Source: Salvia splendens
Lineage: Eukaryota; Streptophyta; Magnoliopsida; Lamiales; Lamiaceae
Length of the DNA: 64,000 nt
Reading direction: 5' to 3'
Assembly: GCF_004379255.2 (NCBI RefSeq)
Contig: NC_056042.1
Coordinates: forward strand, 11,021,901-11,085,900
The translations under genes and the position numbers were made by a program. Positions within the stretch are counted from its first letter, which is position 1; every line of letters begins with the position of its first letter. The notes beneath the pieces were generated by a model. That model was not told the origin of the DNA. It saw only the letters and a program-made list of their open reading frames with translations, and ran no database searches. Shown here piece by piece: positions 55,016 through 64,000 of the stretch.

Positions 55016-57374
55016 CTCATAAGGAGTAACATCCTTTCCTTTGAGAGGATCTTATTCAAGATATAGTTGGCTGTCAAAACAGCTTCCCCCCACATGTTAT
55101 GTGGTAATCCTGAAGTCAGAAGCAGTGCATTCATCATCTCTTTTAGAGTTCGATTTTTGCGTTCTGCAACACCATTAGATTGTGGTGAATATGGAGCAGT
55201 TGTTTGATGAATTATACCACTTGCGTTGCATAACTCCTCAAACGGGGCTACATATTCGCCTCCTCTATCGCTTCGAATCATTTTGATTTTACAACCAAGT
55301 TGATTCTCAACCTCGTTCTTATAATTTTTGAACGCTTCTATTGCTTCATCTTTACTTCTTAAAAGATAAATGTAGCAATACCTTGTGCAATCATCTATGA
55401 AAGTGATAAAGTACTTTTTACCACCTCTAGTTTGCACCATCTTTAAATCACATACATCCGTGTGAATTAATTCAAGGGGTTTTGTGCTTCGTTCAACCGA
55501 ATGAAACGGCAACTTAGACATTTTTGCTTCAAGACAAATTTCACATTTATCTTGATTATCTACTTCATTAGCCTTTAGTAAATCTAAATTCACTAATCTT
55601 TTAATGGCTTTTGAATTTACATGTCCCAATCTACAATGCCACAAATTTGAAGACTCGGTCAAATAAGAGGAAGTAGATGCTTTATTATTATTAGCCAATG
55701 GCTTTGGAACACGCAGTGTTGCTACACTAAGCTTGAAAAGTCCGTCGGTTACATAACCTTTTCCGAGGGACTTCCCAAACTTATACAATGCAAACCTATC
55801 GGATTCAAATACAAGTTTAAAACCCTTATTCACTAGTATTGATCCTGAAACTAGGTTCTTCCGGATGTCCGGAACGTGCAGCGCATCCTTCAAGGTGATT
55901 GAGACGCCAGACGTCATCTTGAGGATTACATCACCAACTCCGAGGACTTCAGACGAGGCTTGATTCCCCATGTTTATCTTTCTCCCTTCAACGTTGTTGT
56001 AGGTGGAGAACATACTCCTATCTGCGCAAACATGTGCAGTAGCGCCGGTATCAATATACCAGCCACCCTTGTTGTTGTTAACAAGGTTGACCTCTTCAGT
56101 GACCACAGCAATGAGGTCGTTTTCATCCCAGTCCTTGAACTCCTTCTCAACGACGTGGGCAGCCGGCTTCTTCTTCTTGCTGCGACAGTCTTTTGCAAAG
56201 TGGCCTTGTTTGCCACATTTGTAGCAGTCGCCTTCAAACTTCTTTGAAGGCTGCTTTCCCTTCCCTTTGTCACTTGGACGGTTTGGGCGAGGGCGTTTGT
56301 TGGAGGGACCGCCCCGCTCCAACAGATTGGCTTTGGCTTCATTTGGGGTGAATCCCTTAGCCTTTTGATCGCTCTTGCGCATATCTGCCTCAATGCGCAA
56401 CTTCACGATCAAGTCTTCAAGGGTCATCTGCTTTCGCTTGTGCTTGAGATAACTCTTGAAGTCCTTCCAACTTGGAGGGAGCTTGTCAATGATCGTGCAC
56501 CTTAGGAATTTATCGGGCAAGGTCATCCCTTCAGCCACTAAGCAGTGGATGATCATTTGGAGCTCTTGGACTTGCTCCATGATGGGTCGAGAGTCGACCA
56601 TCTTTTAGTCCATAAACTTGGACGCTACAACCTGTTCAGTCCCTGCAGCATTATCTATGCTATATTTCTTTTCTAGGCTTTCCCACATTTGTTTAGATGT
56701 GGTTACATTGGAGTATACATTGTACAAACTATCATCTAAAGCACTTAGAATGAAATTTTTACAAAGGTAATCTCCTTTCCTCCAAGCTTCATAATCTGCC
56801 ATGACTTCGAGCCTAGTCTCTTGGTCGCTTGGTGCGGGCGGCTCGTTTTCAGTGAGAAAGTTGGCGACGCCCAATGTTGTCAAGTAGAACAACATCTTTT
56901 GATACCACCTCTTGAAGTCTGATCCTCCAAACTTGGGTGGTTTCTCGGCAGGTAGCATCATTCTTGGTGCCAAAGGTGCCGCAGTTGGTCCTTGGAAGGA
57001 ACCAATTCCGTTGCCCCCGAAGGAGCCAACAACATGGTTGGGCATAGGGCCCCCACCATTCATGTTAGGCATAGAGCCCACCATAAACGTACTATCCCCG
57101 AAGGGACTAGCACTCGCATGAGACCCGAAGGCCCCAGCATTCGTGTGAGGCCCGAAGGCCCCAACACTCGATCCATTAAAGGATCCGAAGGAACCACTAA
57201 AAGTGGAACCAAGGGGTTAACGAACTCCCAAGGGGTTGTTGATGAAGAGGGATAGCGCCCAGGAGTGGGCATCATCGTCGGAATTGACGACGTATTAACC
57301 GGTCCAGTGGTCGCCATGGTGGAAGGAATGGCGGCGGTGGTGGCGACAGCAGTGGTGTTAGATTCCGTCGACAT
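54952..57374 (-). pseudogene. Copia gag, protease and integrase
   Basis: Starting from ATG 57374, a Thr/Ala-rich N-terminus (MSTESNTTAVATTAA) shifts frame near 57190-57230 into a Gly/Phe repeat region (GAFG..., GSFG...) and the gag domain (KFGGSDFKRWYQKMLFYLTT, LYNVYSNVTTSKQMWESLEK). A TAA at 56605-56607 interrupts gag. The same frame continues with a CCHC knuckle ([14 protein letters not shown]), a protease ([12 protein letters not shown]), a GAG-pre-integrase block ([17 protein letters not shown]) and the integrase core ([46 protein letters not shown]) with the DDE residues present. It goes out of frame near 55044. The copia lineage is not assigned. Confidence 0.88.
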
Positions 57375-57463
57375 CTCCAGCAAAGGTGTTTTAAGTTTCG
57401 AAATTATTAAGTTCAGTTTAAAAGGTCCAAATCCCTTCAAGGCAAGTTATCTCGTCTTGCGAT

Positions 57464-58620
57464 TGTTGGTTTCTGGGGATTACAAGAGATAAAAGCCGGG
57501 CGTAATACAACCCAAAAGAAGGAATACAAAAGAGGAAACTGAACTAGAATGAGATTACAAATGCAAAAACGAAACCGTAACCGTGAATAATGTTTAAGCC
57601 GAGTCGAGGAGGCCTTTTCCCGCACGACGAGATACGCCCCGGTAGTGCTCTTCGGTTTGGCGTGTCGTCCCCAAAGGTAAAACGGATACGTCTCTATTGT
57701 TGCAGCACCGTAATCAGCAGAGCTCCGGCGAACTGGATGGAGGAGAGGGCAGAGCTTCAACAGAAAGACAATGCAGAGAGGGAGAGAGCTTATGTTGTAA
57801 TGCTTGTGAATGATGTAGTAGCTAATGCAGTGGAATGGCTAGCCTATTTATAGGCCGAGCCACCATGCAGGGTCAACCAAGCCATGAAGACTCATCATGG
57901 AAGATCCGTAACCGCCGACGGTTACGAGCGTGTGGCAGGAGTGTGCCATCCGTGTGTGGAGCGTGTGGATTTCTCACGTGGCAGCCGTGACTGTGCCTCG
58001 CTTGACGACGTGTCAAGCCACTTGGATTGCTGACTCGGCGGTGGTCTAAAAAGAATAGTTTGGGCCAAGCACCAAGCCCAAAGACCACCCAAAGACCAAT
58101 TGCCAAGATCCAAGTCCAAGTCCAAGTCCAAGTCCAAGATCAAGATCAAGATCGGGCCCGGGCTCGAGGCCCGAGGCCCGCGAACGCGACCACGACCACG
58201 AGCACGAGCACGGGCATGGGCTCAGGCTGGGGCGGGCGGCGGCAGCGGCGCGCACGTGTGCGCGCGTGTGGGCTCTTTCACCCATCTTGGTCCACTATAA
58301 TTATTAAGTAACATAAAGTCACTTAATTTATACACATTAAAAGATGTGTTAATCCTCCAATGTGGGATAATTAACACTAGTTAATTATTCCCTAAGCTCC
58401 AACTCCAAGCTTTAATTAAAAGCTAATTATGCCCAACTTTAATCCACTATTTCTCACTCACCGGAAATCGGATTTGAGAAAGTGAATATACTACATTTAT
58501 CCACGTAAAATGTAGATCGACGATATGTCATTTAATTTCACAAAATTAAATGTCTCCTCACATTTATTATTTGGTCAAAATCCATTGACCGGGCATATTT
58601 TAATCCATGATTTTTTTACA
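57464..58620 (-). repeat. Copia 5' LTR (1157 bp)
   Basis: It has the same ends as the 51375-52438 copy. It keeps the roughly 77-bp segment lost from the other LTR and has an expanded CCAAGT tract (four units near 58110-58133) followed by GGGCCCGGGC and C/G-rich ACGAGCACGAGCACGGG repeats. It would carry the promoter for the minus-strand transcript. Confidence 0.9.
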
Positions 58621-59995
58621 AAGACAGCAAATGACTTTGGAGTGAGTAGGAAGACAGTGCATAGAATCTGGGCAGAGGCCAGCAACCAAATCCAGCGTGG
58701 AGTACCTGTGAGCATAAAAGATCGTGTTAAAGGATTCAAGCGCAAAGATAGAGTTCAACTTGATTCAAACAATGTAAGAGCTCTTTCATTCCTTGAAAGA
58801 TCTACCATCCGCAAGCTGACTGTCAAACTAGATTTAAGTAAAAGTGCAGTGGGCAGGAAGGTGAAAGCAGGGGAACTGAGGCCACACATAAATGCTATGA
58901 ATCCCCTACTTACAACCGCAAACAAGTTAGCAAGAATGAAATGGGGTCTCATTCATGTGCAGCATGTGGTGCACAATGGTATGCTCAAATACCACACAAT
59001 GCACAATGTAGTGCACATTGATGAAAAATGGTTTTTCATCACTAAGACTACGGATAGATACTACCTGCTGCCAGATGAGGAAGAACCATATAGGTCATGT
59101 AAGTCAAAGCGGTTTATCACAAAGGTGATGTTTATGTGTGTTGTGTGCAGACCATACTTTGGAGAAGATGGAGATGTCATATTTGATGGAAAAATAAGCA
59201 TCTTTTCATTCACAACAAAAGAACAAGCACAGAGAAAATCCAAGAACAGAGCAAAAGGCACCTTGGAGACAAAGCCAATTCCATCAGTGAACAATGCAGT
59301 CATGAGATATTGCCTTATTCAAAAGGTACACTGTTTTTTGTTCCTTTTTTTATCCAAATATAACAAATCATAATCCAGACTTCACATAAGCAACACTTAT
59401 GCAGATCATACCAACAATCAAGGCTAAATGGCCAGATAACATAAGAAAGGAGATATTCATACAACAAGATAATGCAAGACCCCACATAAAGCATGATGAT
59501 GCAGAATTTCAGTCAGTTGCAAACACAGATGGGTTCAAATTCCATATCATTTGCCAACCAGCGAATTCCCCAGATTGTAATGTGTTGGATTTAGGTTTTT
59601 TCAGAGCAATCCAGTCTATACAAGATGACAAACTGGCTAGGGGAGTGGATGACTTGTTGAGTAATGTGCAAAGCTCTTTTGAAGAACTTAGTGCACAAAC
59701 ACTCAACAAAGTTTTTCTGACTCTTCAAGCTTGCTTAATAGATATTTTGAAAGTGGAAGGGGGAAATGGCTACAAAACTCCACACATAAACAAAGACAGG
59801 TTGTCAAGGCTGGGGATAATTCCACACACATTGGAGGTTGAAGACCATGATGTCAAGGCTGCAGTGGCATACCTCAAACAGACAGAAAATGATGCCGTCA
59901 CATCATATGACATCTCAGCTATCTGTAGAGCTGTAGGCTTCTAATTTCAGTAAGTAGGAAGCATTTTTTGACAGTTGGGAGTGGAAGCCTCAAGA

Positions 59996-60300
59996 TTAGG
60001 TGTGGCTTATGCTATCAACTGTTTTTGACATCTTTTATAAAGCCTCCAAACCTACATGTGTAGGGGTGGCTTCTAAAATCCTAATCCCTCAGAAAACTGT
60101 CATCATAGGGCAGCCTCCAAACCATACATGTGTAAGGGGTGGCTTCTAAGGCTGCCTTACTAACAAAACAGCCTCATAACCATGTAAAGGGGTGGATTTT
60201 GTAATGTCAGTGTATGGTGTTTTTGAAACATTTTCCTTCAGATATTGGTGTTTATATCAACTCACAACTGAGCATCCTAACCTAATAAGAGGGGTGGCTT
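59996..60300. repeat. Interspersed GGGGTGGCTT repeats in the mariner 3' region
   Basis: GGGGTGGCTT or a close variant appears near 60063, 60143, 60187 (GGGGTGGATT) and 60290, with a weaker AGGTGTGGCTT near 59999. Two copies are preceded by CCTCCAAACC.TACATGTGTA. The unit is roughly 80 bp in the first part. They may be subterminal transposase-binding repeats; this is inference. Confidence 0.6.
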
Positions 60301-60419
60301 AATAATCAACCACTATCAGTAATAGCAACAAACAACAAATCATCACAGGGCTATGGAGTGTACATGGAACAGATCAGTTATAAGCAACACAATTAGCATC
60401 ATCTCAATATCAGCATACA

Positions 60420-60760
60420 ACACATCACAAGGAACCACAACCTCCAATCCCACACAAACACTCCAACAACCACAGACTCCATCCCCCCAGCCTCCAATCC
60501 CCACAAACACACCAACAACCACAGACTCCACCCCACATAAACAACCACAGCCCCAACTCCACACAAACACACCAATAGCCACAGCCTCCAACACCCATAA
60601 AAAATAACAGCCTCCAACCCAAACACACCCACCAACAACCACATACTCCACCCCACACACCAAATAACAGCCTCCAACCCAAAGAAACACACCAACAACC
60701 ATAGCCTCCAACCCAACAAAAAACCACAGCCTCCAACCTAAGTAAAAACCACAGCCTACT
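60420..60760. repeat. C/A-rich minisatellite (CCTCCAACCC … ACAACCACA)
   Basis: Irregular repeats of ACAACCACAGACTCCACCCC- and CCTCCAACCCAAACACAC-like units, about 25-65 bp long, occur across this block. Long frames on the minus strand rich in Trp/Gly/Val/Cys are a by-product of this composition and are not considered genes. Confidence 0.8.
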
Positions 60761-60852
60761 ACCCAATTAAGAAAACAACCAAATTGAGGGACAACGTACT
60801 TAGATTAAATCTAAAATCCCATGCAGCAAAATAGCAAGAATCTGCCTCGAAG

Positions 60853-61188
60853 TCAGAATACACGATGGGGCGGCTTGAGCTGGAACCGTGGGGAGGCTAG
60901 TTGCCCGTTGTAGGGGGTGGCTGGTGGTGGTGGCTCGTTGTAGGGGGTGGCTGGTGGTGGTGGCCCATAGTAGGGGCAACCACAGTCATCGTACTTGATG
61001 GCGGAGTGAGAAGGCCACACATCTACGGTTATGACGAAATCAAGTGGGGTTTTGGGGACAACGATGTCAATTGGGGATCCGGCGTCAAAGGCGGAGTCAG
61101 AATCCCATAGATGCTCCGGCGTGTCTGGGACGGCGAGATCGTCCAGATCGACCGATAAAAAAACCAGTAGGAGAGTCGGGATAAACAT
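60853..61188 (-). CDS. Unrecognised minus-strand reading frame inside the mariner element
   Basis: This gives 111 codons from ATG 61188 to the stop at 60853. The middle is acidic (DLDDLAVPDTPEHLWDSD, then AGSPIDIVVPKTPLDFVITV). The C-terminus has a Pro-rich repeat (PPPPATPYNEPPPPATPYNG). The same frame is open upstream of the ATG for about 58 codons in Pro/Ser/Thr-rich sequence without a start. In the neighbouring frame, ATG at about 61191 opens on MDVYPDSPTGFF and reaches a T-run at 61154-61160, where a frame change would merge the two. It matches no family that I recognise. Composition differs from the surrounding AT-rich DNA. It could be a captured host-gene fragment or chance. Confidence 0.3.
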   Translation of the reverse strand: MFIPTLLLVFLSVDLDDLAVPDTPEHLWDSDSAFDAGSPIDIVVPKTPLDFVITVDVWPSHSAIKYDDCGCPYYGPPPPATPYNEPPPPATPYNGQLASPRFQLKPPHRVF

Positions 61189-61201
61189 CCATCGCAGTAG
61201 G

Positions 61202-61375
61202 AGCTCTCGAGGCGGTAGATATAGTGGAAGGGGAGTCGATTTGTGCGGAGGTGGTGGAAATGGTGGAGGAATCGGTGTAGATCTAGGGTTTTCAGAGGGA
61301 GTACTAGGAGTGGAAGGGGAGTCGAGTTGTGTGGAGGCGGTGGGAATTGTGGAGGAATGAGTATAGATCTAGGGT
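61202..61375. repeat. Tandem duplication of about 95 bp next to the unknown frame
   Basis: The words AGTGGAAGGGGAGTCGA.TTGTG, GGAGG.GGTGG and GTAGATCTAGGGTTTTCAG occur twice in the same order (near 61225-61297 and 61310-61382) with a few substitutions. Confidence 0.7.
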
Positions 61376-61971
61376 TTTCAGGGGGAGGGAAGGCGAATTG
61401 GAATGAGAGTCGAATTGAATGGGGGAGACGTCTGGGAGGAGTAAATTGGGGCCTTGAATGAATTAATTGTGTGTTTTGGGTAGGCGATTGTAATTAGGAA
61501 GGGTATAATTTTTTGTCATAAATGGATAATTTGAAGTGGGACAAATTATGTGGGACAAACCGAAATGGAAAATTGGGACGAATTATGTGGGACGGAGGGA
61601 GTAGTACTAACTTGAAATCTCATTCAAAATTTTGTACATTCCCTAAATGAAAATTTAAATTTGAACGCATTACATTTTTAGAGAGAGAGATAAATTAACT
61701 CTTCAAATGCACATCATAGGATATATGACCCTTACACCTGCATGATTTGACAAAACTCTGCGTATGAATGTAGAGTAGGTGAGCAGGTAGGCGGTTATTA
61801 GACAATATTGTCCTTCAAGCCATTTGGATATTTTCGTCCGAAAAGTGGCTGAAAAACCTCATTCGTGATTATATATTTTGTTTGGATCATCGGGCGCTAA
61901 TTTTTTTTATTAGGGATCACGGGTGCAACAAGTGCAATTAGGGATATTTCATGCAGTTCACTCAAAAAAAA

Positions 61972-63436
61972 CGTGATGGATTGTTTAATAGTGACACTAA
62001 ATTACATTTTTACCCTTTATTTATTGTTAATATTTCATCAATTTGTTCTACCTCATCTCTTTGGAACGATGACCTCAATTCTCATCCCTTTCATTTTCAG
62101 AACATTTCAACAGCAGGAACAAAACAAAAAATTACCCATATTATTAACAATTCATGAGAAGGAACAAAACAAAAAAGTGCTCATCTACCTCAATAGACCA
62201 GAAACAGGAGCAAAACAAAGAAAAATCAATTTTAACCCAGAATTCTAATTTGTTACACTTCTGCACCCAACACCATAGATTTTCTCTAGCTATATTCGAG
62301 ATGGAATCTCAAATTATTATGCAAAATGAAATCTCAAATTATTAAACAAAAGCATTTCACAAACTCCATCAAATACTATTACATATTGTTACAATCCAAA
62401 TTTCATAACATTCTGATGAACAGTCAGTCGGATTTCCTCCTACCAATTACTTTGTGGATCATGCACTTTCTTCTTTCCATTAGCAATTCTGGAGATAAAA
62501 TTAGGATAATTGACAGCAAAGGAGTTAAACTGAGTGGAGTGAAAATTCAGAAAATACTCACCAATTTCAAACAATATTTGGTGCGTTGATTCATTGTTTG
62601 TTTGGAGGATTTTTTTTATTGTTTGTTTTTACAAAGATTTTTTTTAAGAGTCTTTCATTTCAAGAGATCCTTCTTATTCCTCTATAAATTTTAAGAGTAT
62701 CTTAAATTCAATTAATTTTTAATATTCTTGTGATAATTAGCATTGATTTTAGAATAAAAGAGAAGACTAAGTGAAACGTTAATTCTATTCTTATAAAAAA
62801 AATTATTTTATTTTATCATAACATTCGTAATGGCATTTCTGCATTTGTCTTAAACATTCCCTTTATATATTTATAGATTTAAATACAATTATTTAACTAG
62901 ATCCTCAAAATTAATATAAAGAGAAATCTGTGATGAAAATAAAGAACATCTAATATGTGCCCCTCTTTTTAATATTACTACTAAATATAGTAAAAGTCAA
63001 AATTGGTTCTGAACATATGGTCATTTTATGATTTTTGTCCCAACATTAGGTTTTGAATTGTTGCATCCCAAACATTTTAACTCGGATCATAATCGGTCAA
63101 AAATTAACGGTTCCGTCAAATTGTAACAGTCAACGTCTTTAAATTGGATTTTGACCTAATTACAATCTTTAAATGTGATTATTTACTCCCAAATTATATC
63201 CTTAATTATTATAAGTATTTTATCATTTAAATCGTATTCTCTCTTCTCTCTCCCATTTCTTCCTCAATTGATTCTCTCTTTACGAGTAAAAATTACATGG
63301 TACATCCATACCAAGTTGGCATAGTGAGTTGGTGTACCTCACCAATAACTCATTGACAAATGGAAGTAAAAAAGGGCCACATGCCACATCACATGAATAT
63401 CAATTCAATAAATCTAATTGCACAAAATGGACATGT
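61972..63436. other. Spacer beyond the nest, no gene seen
   Basis: This is the continuation of the LINE insertion site and AT-rich DNA. The stretch 62990-63180 (CAAAATTGGTTCTGAACATA, GTCCCAACATTAGG, GGTTCCGTCAAATTGTAACA) resembles the terminal region of another Mutator-like element, but no partner end is in the window. Open frames at 61951-62589 are short, overlapping and AT-driven. Confidence 0.45.
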
Positions 63437-63640
63437 ACTCCCTCCGTCCCACTAAAGATGACCCACTTCTCTTTTTGGTTTGTCTCATCCAAGATGACCC
63501 ATTACTATAAATGGAAACACATCTATCTCTATTTGATTCTCTCTCTCTTACTTTACTCTCTCCACTTAACACACAAAATAAAACTGTATAAAACTTCGTG
63601 ACACTCAAGGAATGAGTCATCTTCCATGGAACGGAAGGAA
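63437..63640. mobile_element. Stowaway/mariner-type MITE
   Basis: The left end CTCCCTCCGTCCCACTAAAG and the right end, in reverse complement, TTCCTTCCGTTCCATGGAAG are inverted repeats flanked by TA (63435-63436 and 63641-63642). AAGATGACCCA near the left pairs with TGAGTCATCTT near the right. It is 204 bp. Confidence 0.78.
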
Positions 63641-63642
63641 TA

Positions 63643-64000
63643 TTATTCATGGAAACTGGCATTATATTACTACTATTAAATTGGAAAATATTACAACTCT
63701 CTGATAGTAGTTCTATTTTGATGTAACCAAACTTTTCGGTAATCATAATAATATTTTCCAGTTTGATTTTTTATTTTCTTATTTTAAAAATTTCTTGAAT
63801 TTTTTTACATGATAATAAGAAAATATTGAAAATTATAATTGATTTATTAATATACTACCAAATTATAAGTTACAGTCAATTTATTTGTGTAAAGTTTTTG
63901 TTTATATATAAATACAAAACAAGAAAAAAAAAGGTCTTATTCATAAAATCTCAAAATAGTACTAAAAAGAGTTTTAATATAATTTTTTTTCTTTTGCATG
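63643..64000. other. AT-rich end of the window, nothing recognised
   Basis: No gene or repeat boundary is seen before the window ends. Confidence 0.55.

Larger units (their letters stand above)
51375..58620 (-). mobile_element. Ty1/copia LTR retrotransposon nested in the mariner gene
   Basis: LTRs at 51375-52438 and 57464-58620 flank gag-pol on the minus strand, with the 5-bp duplication AAGAC at 51370-51374 and 58621-58625. Transcription would run from 58620 to 51375. Copia domain order (gag, protease, integrase, reverse transcriptase, RNase H) is clear. The polyprotein has one stop codon and three frameshifts, so it is not autonomous. LTRs differ by roughly 3 per cent in the parts I compared, plus indels, so it is older than the Athila copy. 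The region next to the 5' LTR (57440-57463) does not show the usual tRNA-Met primer site. Confidence 0.92.
51220..59944 (+). pseudogene. Mariner-like transposase, split by a copia element
   Basis: Coding pieces are 51220-51374, 58626-59325 and 59405-59944, with a 79-bp GT-AG intron (59326-59404) before the last. The first two pieces join in frame (GGFV-K-TANDFGVSRKT) when copia and one target copy are ignored, giving about 464 codons. The N-terminal part has the helix-turn-helix TANDFGVSRKTVHRIWAEAS. The catalytic core shows HIDEKWF, then YYLLPDEEEPYRSCKSKRF, GTLETKPIPS, QQDNARPH and NSPDCNVLDLGFF, the three Asp residues of a plant DD39D transposase. A TAA at about 51331-51333 already interrupts the N-terminus before the copia site. 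The enzyme is dead here, although the catalytic domain looks well preserved. Confidence 0.85.
50661..61601 (+). mobile_element. Plant mariner-like element (DD39D type), interrupted
   Basis: The terminal inverted repeats are CTCCCTTGGTCCCACATAAT (50661) and, in reverse complement from 61601, CTCCCTCCGTCCCACATAAT. TA flanks it at 50659-50660 and 61602-61603, the normal Tc1/mariner target. It carries a plant mariner transposase in the + direction, split by the copia element. Removing copia and one AAGAC leaves about 3.7 kb, which fits an autonomous plant mariner. Its ends share the CTCCCTCCGTCCC motif with the many small MITEs in the window, so this family probably mobilised them. Confidence 0.88.
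49984..61963. mobile_element. Mutator-like element, host of the nested insertions
   Basis: The left end GAGTGAACTGCATGAAATAT (49984) and the right end, in reverse complement from 61963, GAGTGAACTGCATGAAATAT are identical over 20 bases. Similarity continues for about 115 bases (GCACTTGTTGCACC, GATCCTAACAAAATATA/GATCCAAACAAAATATA, AATCACAAATGAGG/AATCACGAATGAGG). The flanks are runs of 8-9 A (49975-49983 and 61964-61971), consistent with a 9-bp duplication within the LINE A-tail. Without the mariner insertion the element would be about 1.04 kb, like the related elements at 5641 and 25636. It has no transposase of its own. Confidence 0.8.

Noticed and set aside
60343..60766. Long minus-strand frames rich in Trp, Gly, Cys and Val
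   Set aside because: They are direct translations of the CCTCCAACC-type minisatellite in three overlapping frames, with no start context or domain.

Overview
This window is nuclear DNA of a flowering plant, almost certainly a eudicot. The evidence is short exons with GT-AG introns, a plant SIN3-like co-repressor, a mitochondrial pyruvate dehydrogenase E1-alpha gene, and a typical plant transposon set (Athila-type Ty3/gypsy, Ty1/copia, plant mariner, PIF/Harbinger, hAT, Mutator-like elements, SINEs, LINEs and many CTCCCTCC-ended MITEs). The species cannot be named from the sequence.

Only two host genes are convincing. Both are on the + strand and both look intact. One is a 21-exon SIN3-like transcriptional co-repressor at 29214-35978. 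The other is an 8-exon mitochondrial PDH E1-alpha gene at 37437-39635, with a small MITE in intron 2. Everything else is transposon or AT-rich spacer.

Layout. 1-10.2 kb: spacer, two SINEs stacked at one target site, a 24-bp-stem hairpin, a Harbinger element with a truncated transposase, a 1.26-kb Mutator-like element with a perfect 9-bp target duplication, and a LINE relic. 10.25-21.7 kb: a gypsy LTR on the minus strand, split by a 9.7-kb Athila element (TSD GAAGA). The Athila polyprotein is one reading frame broken by only two stop codons, and its 5' LTR carries a 692-bp deletion patched with a copied 30-bp filler. 21.7-28.9 kb: a Harbinger-like piece, a hAT MITE and two more Mutator-like elements. 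29-39.6 kb: the two genes. 41-43.9 kb: a decayed hAT transposase with a BED zinc finger, split by a 2.1-kb solo LTR (TSD GTCTC). 44-49.6 kb: LTR debris and MITEs. 49.7-62 kb: a nest of insertions. The A-tail of a LINE fragment received a Mutator-like element. That element received a mariner element (TA duplication), and the mariner transposase gene received a Ty1/copia element (TSD AAGAC). 62-64 kb: spacer and one MITE.

No CRISPR array, rRNA gene, free-standing tRNA gene or clearly new protein system was seen. The most informative signals are the datable nest, the templated repair scar in the Athila LTR, palindromic repeats inside LTRs, the hairpin at 2193-2255, and an unexplained minus-strand reading frame inside the mariner element.
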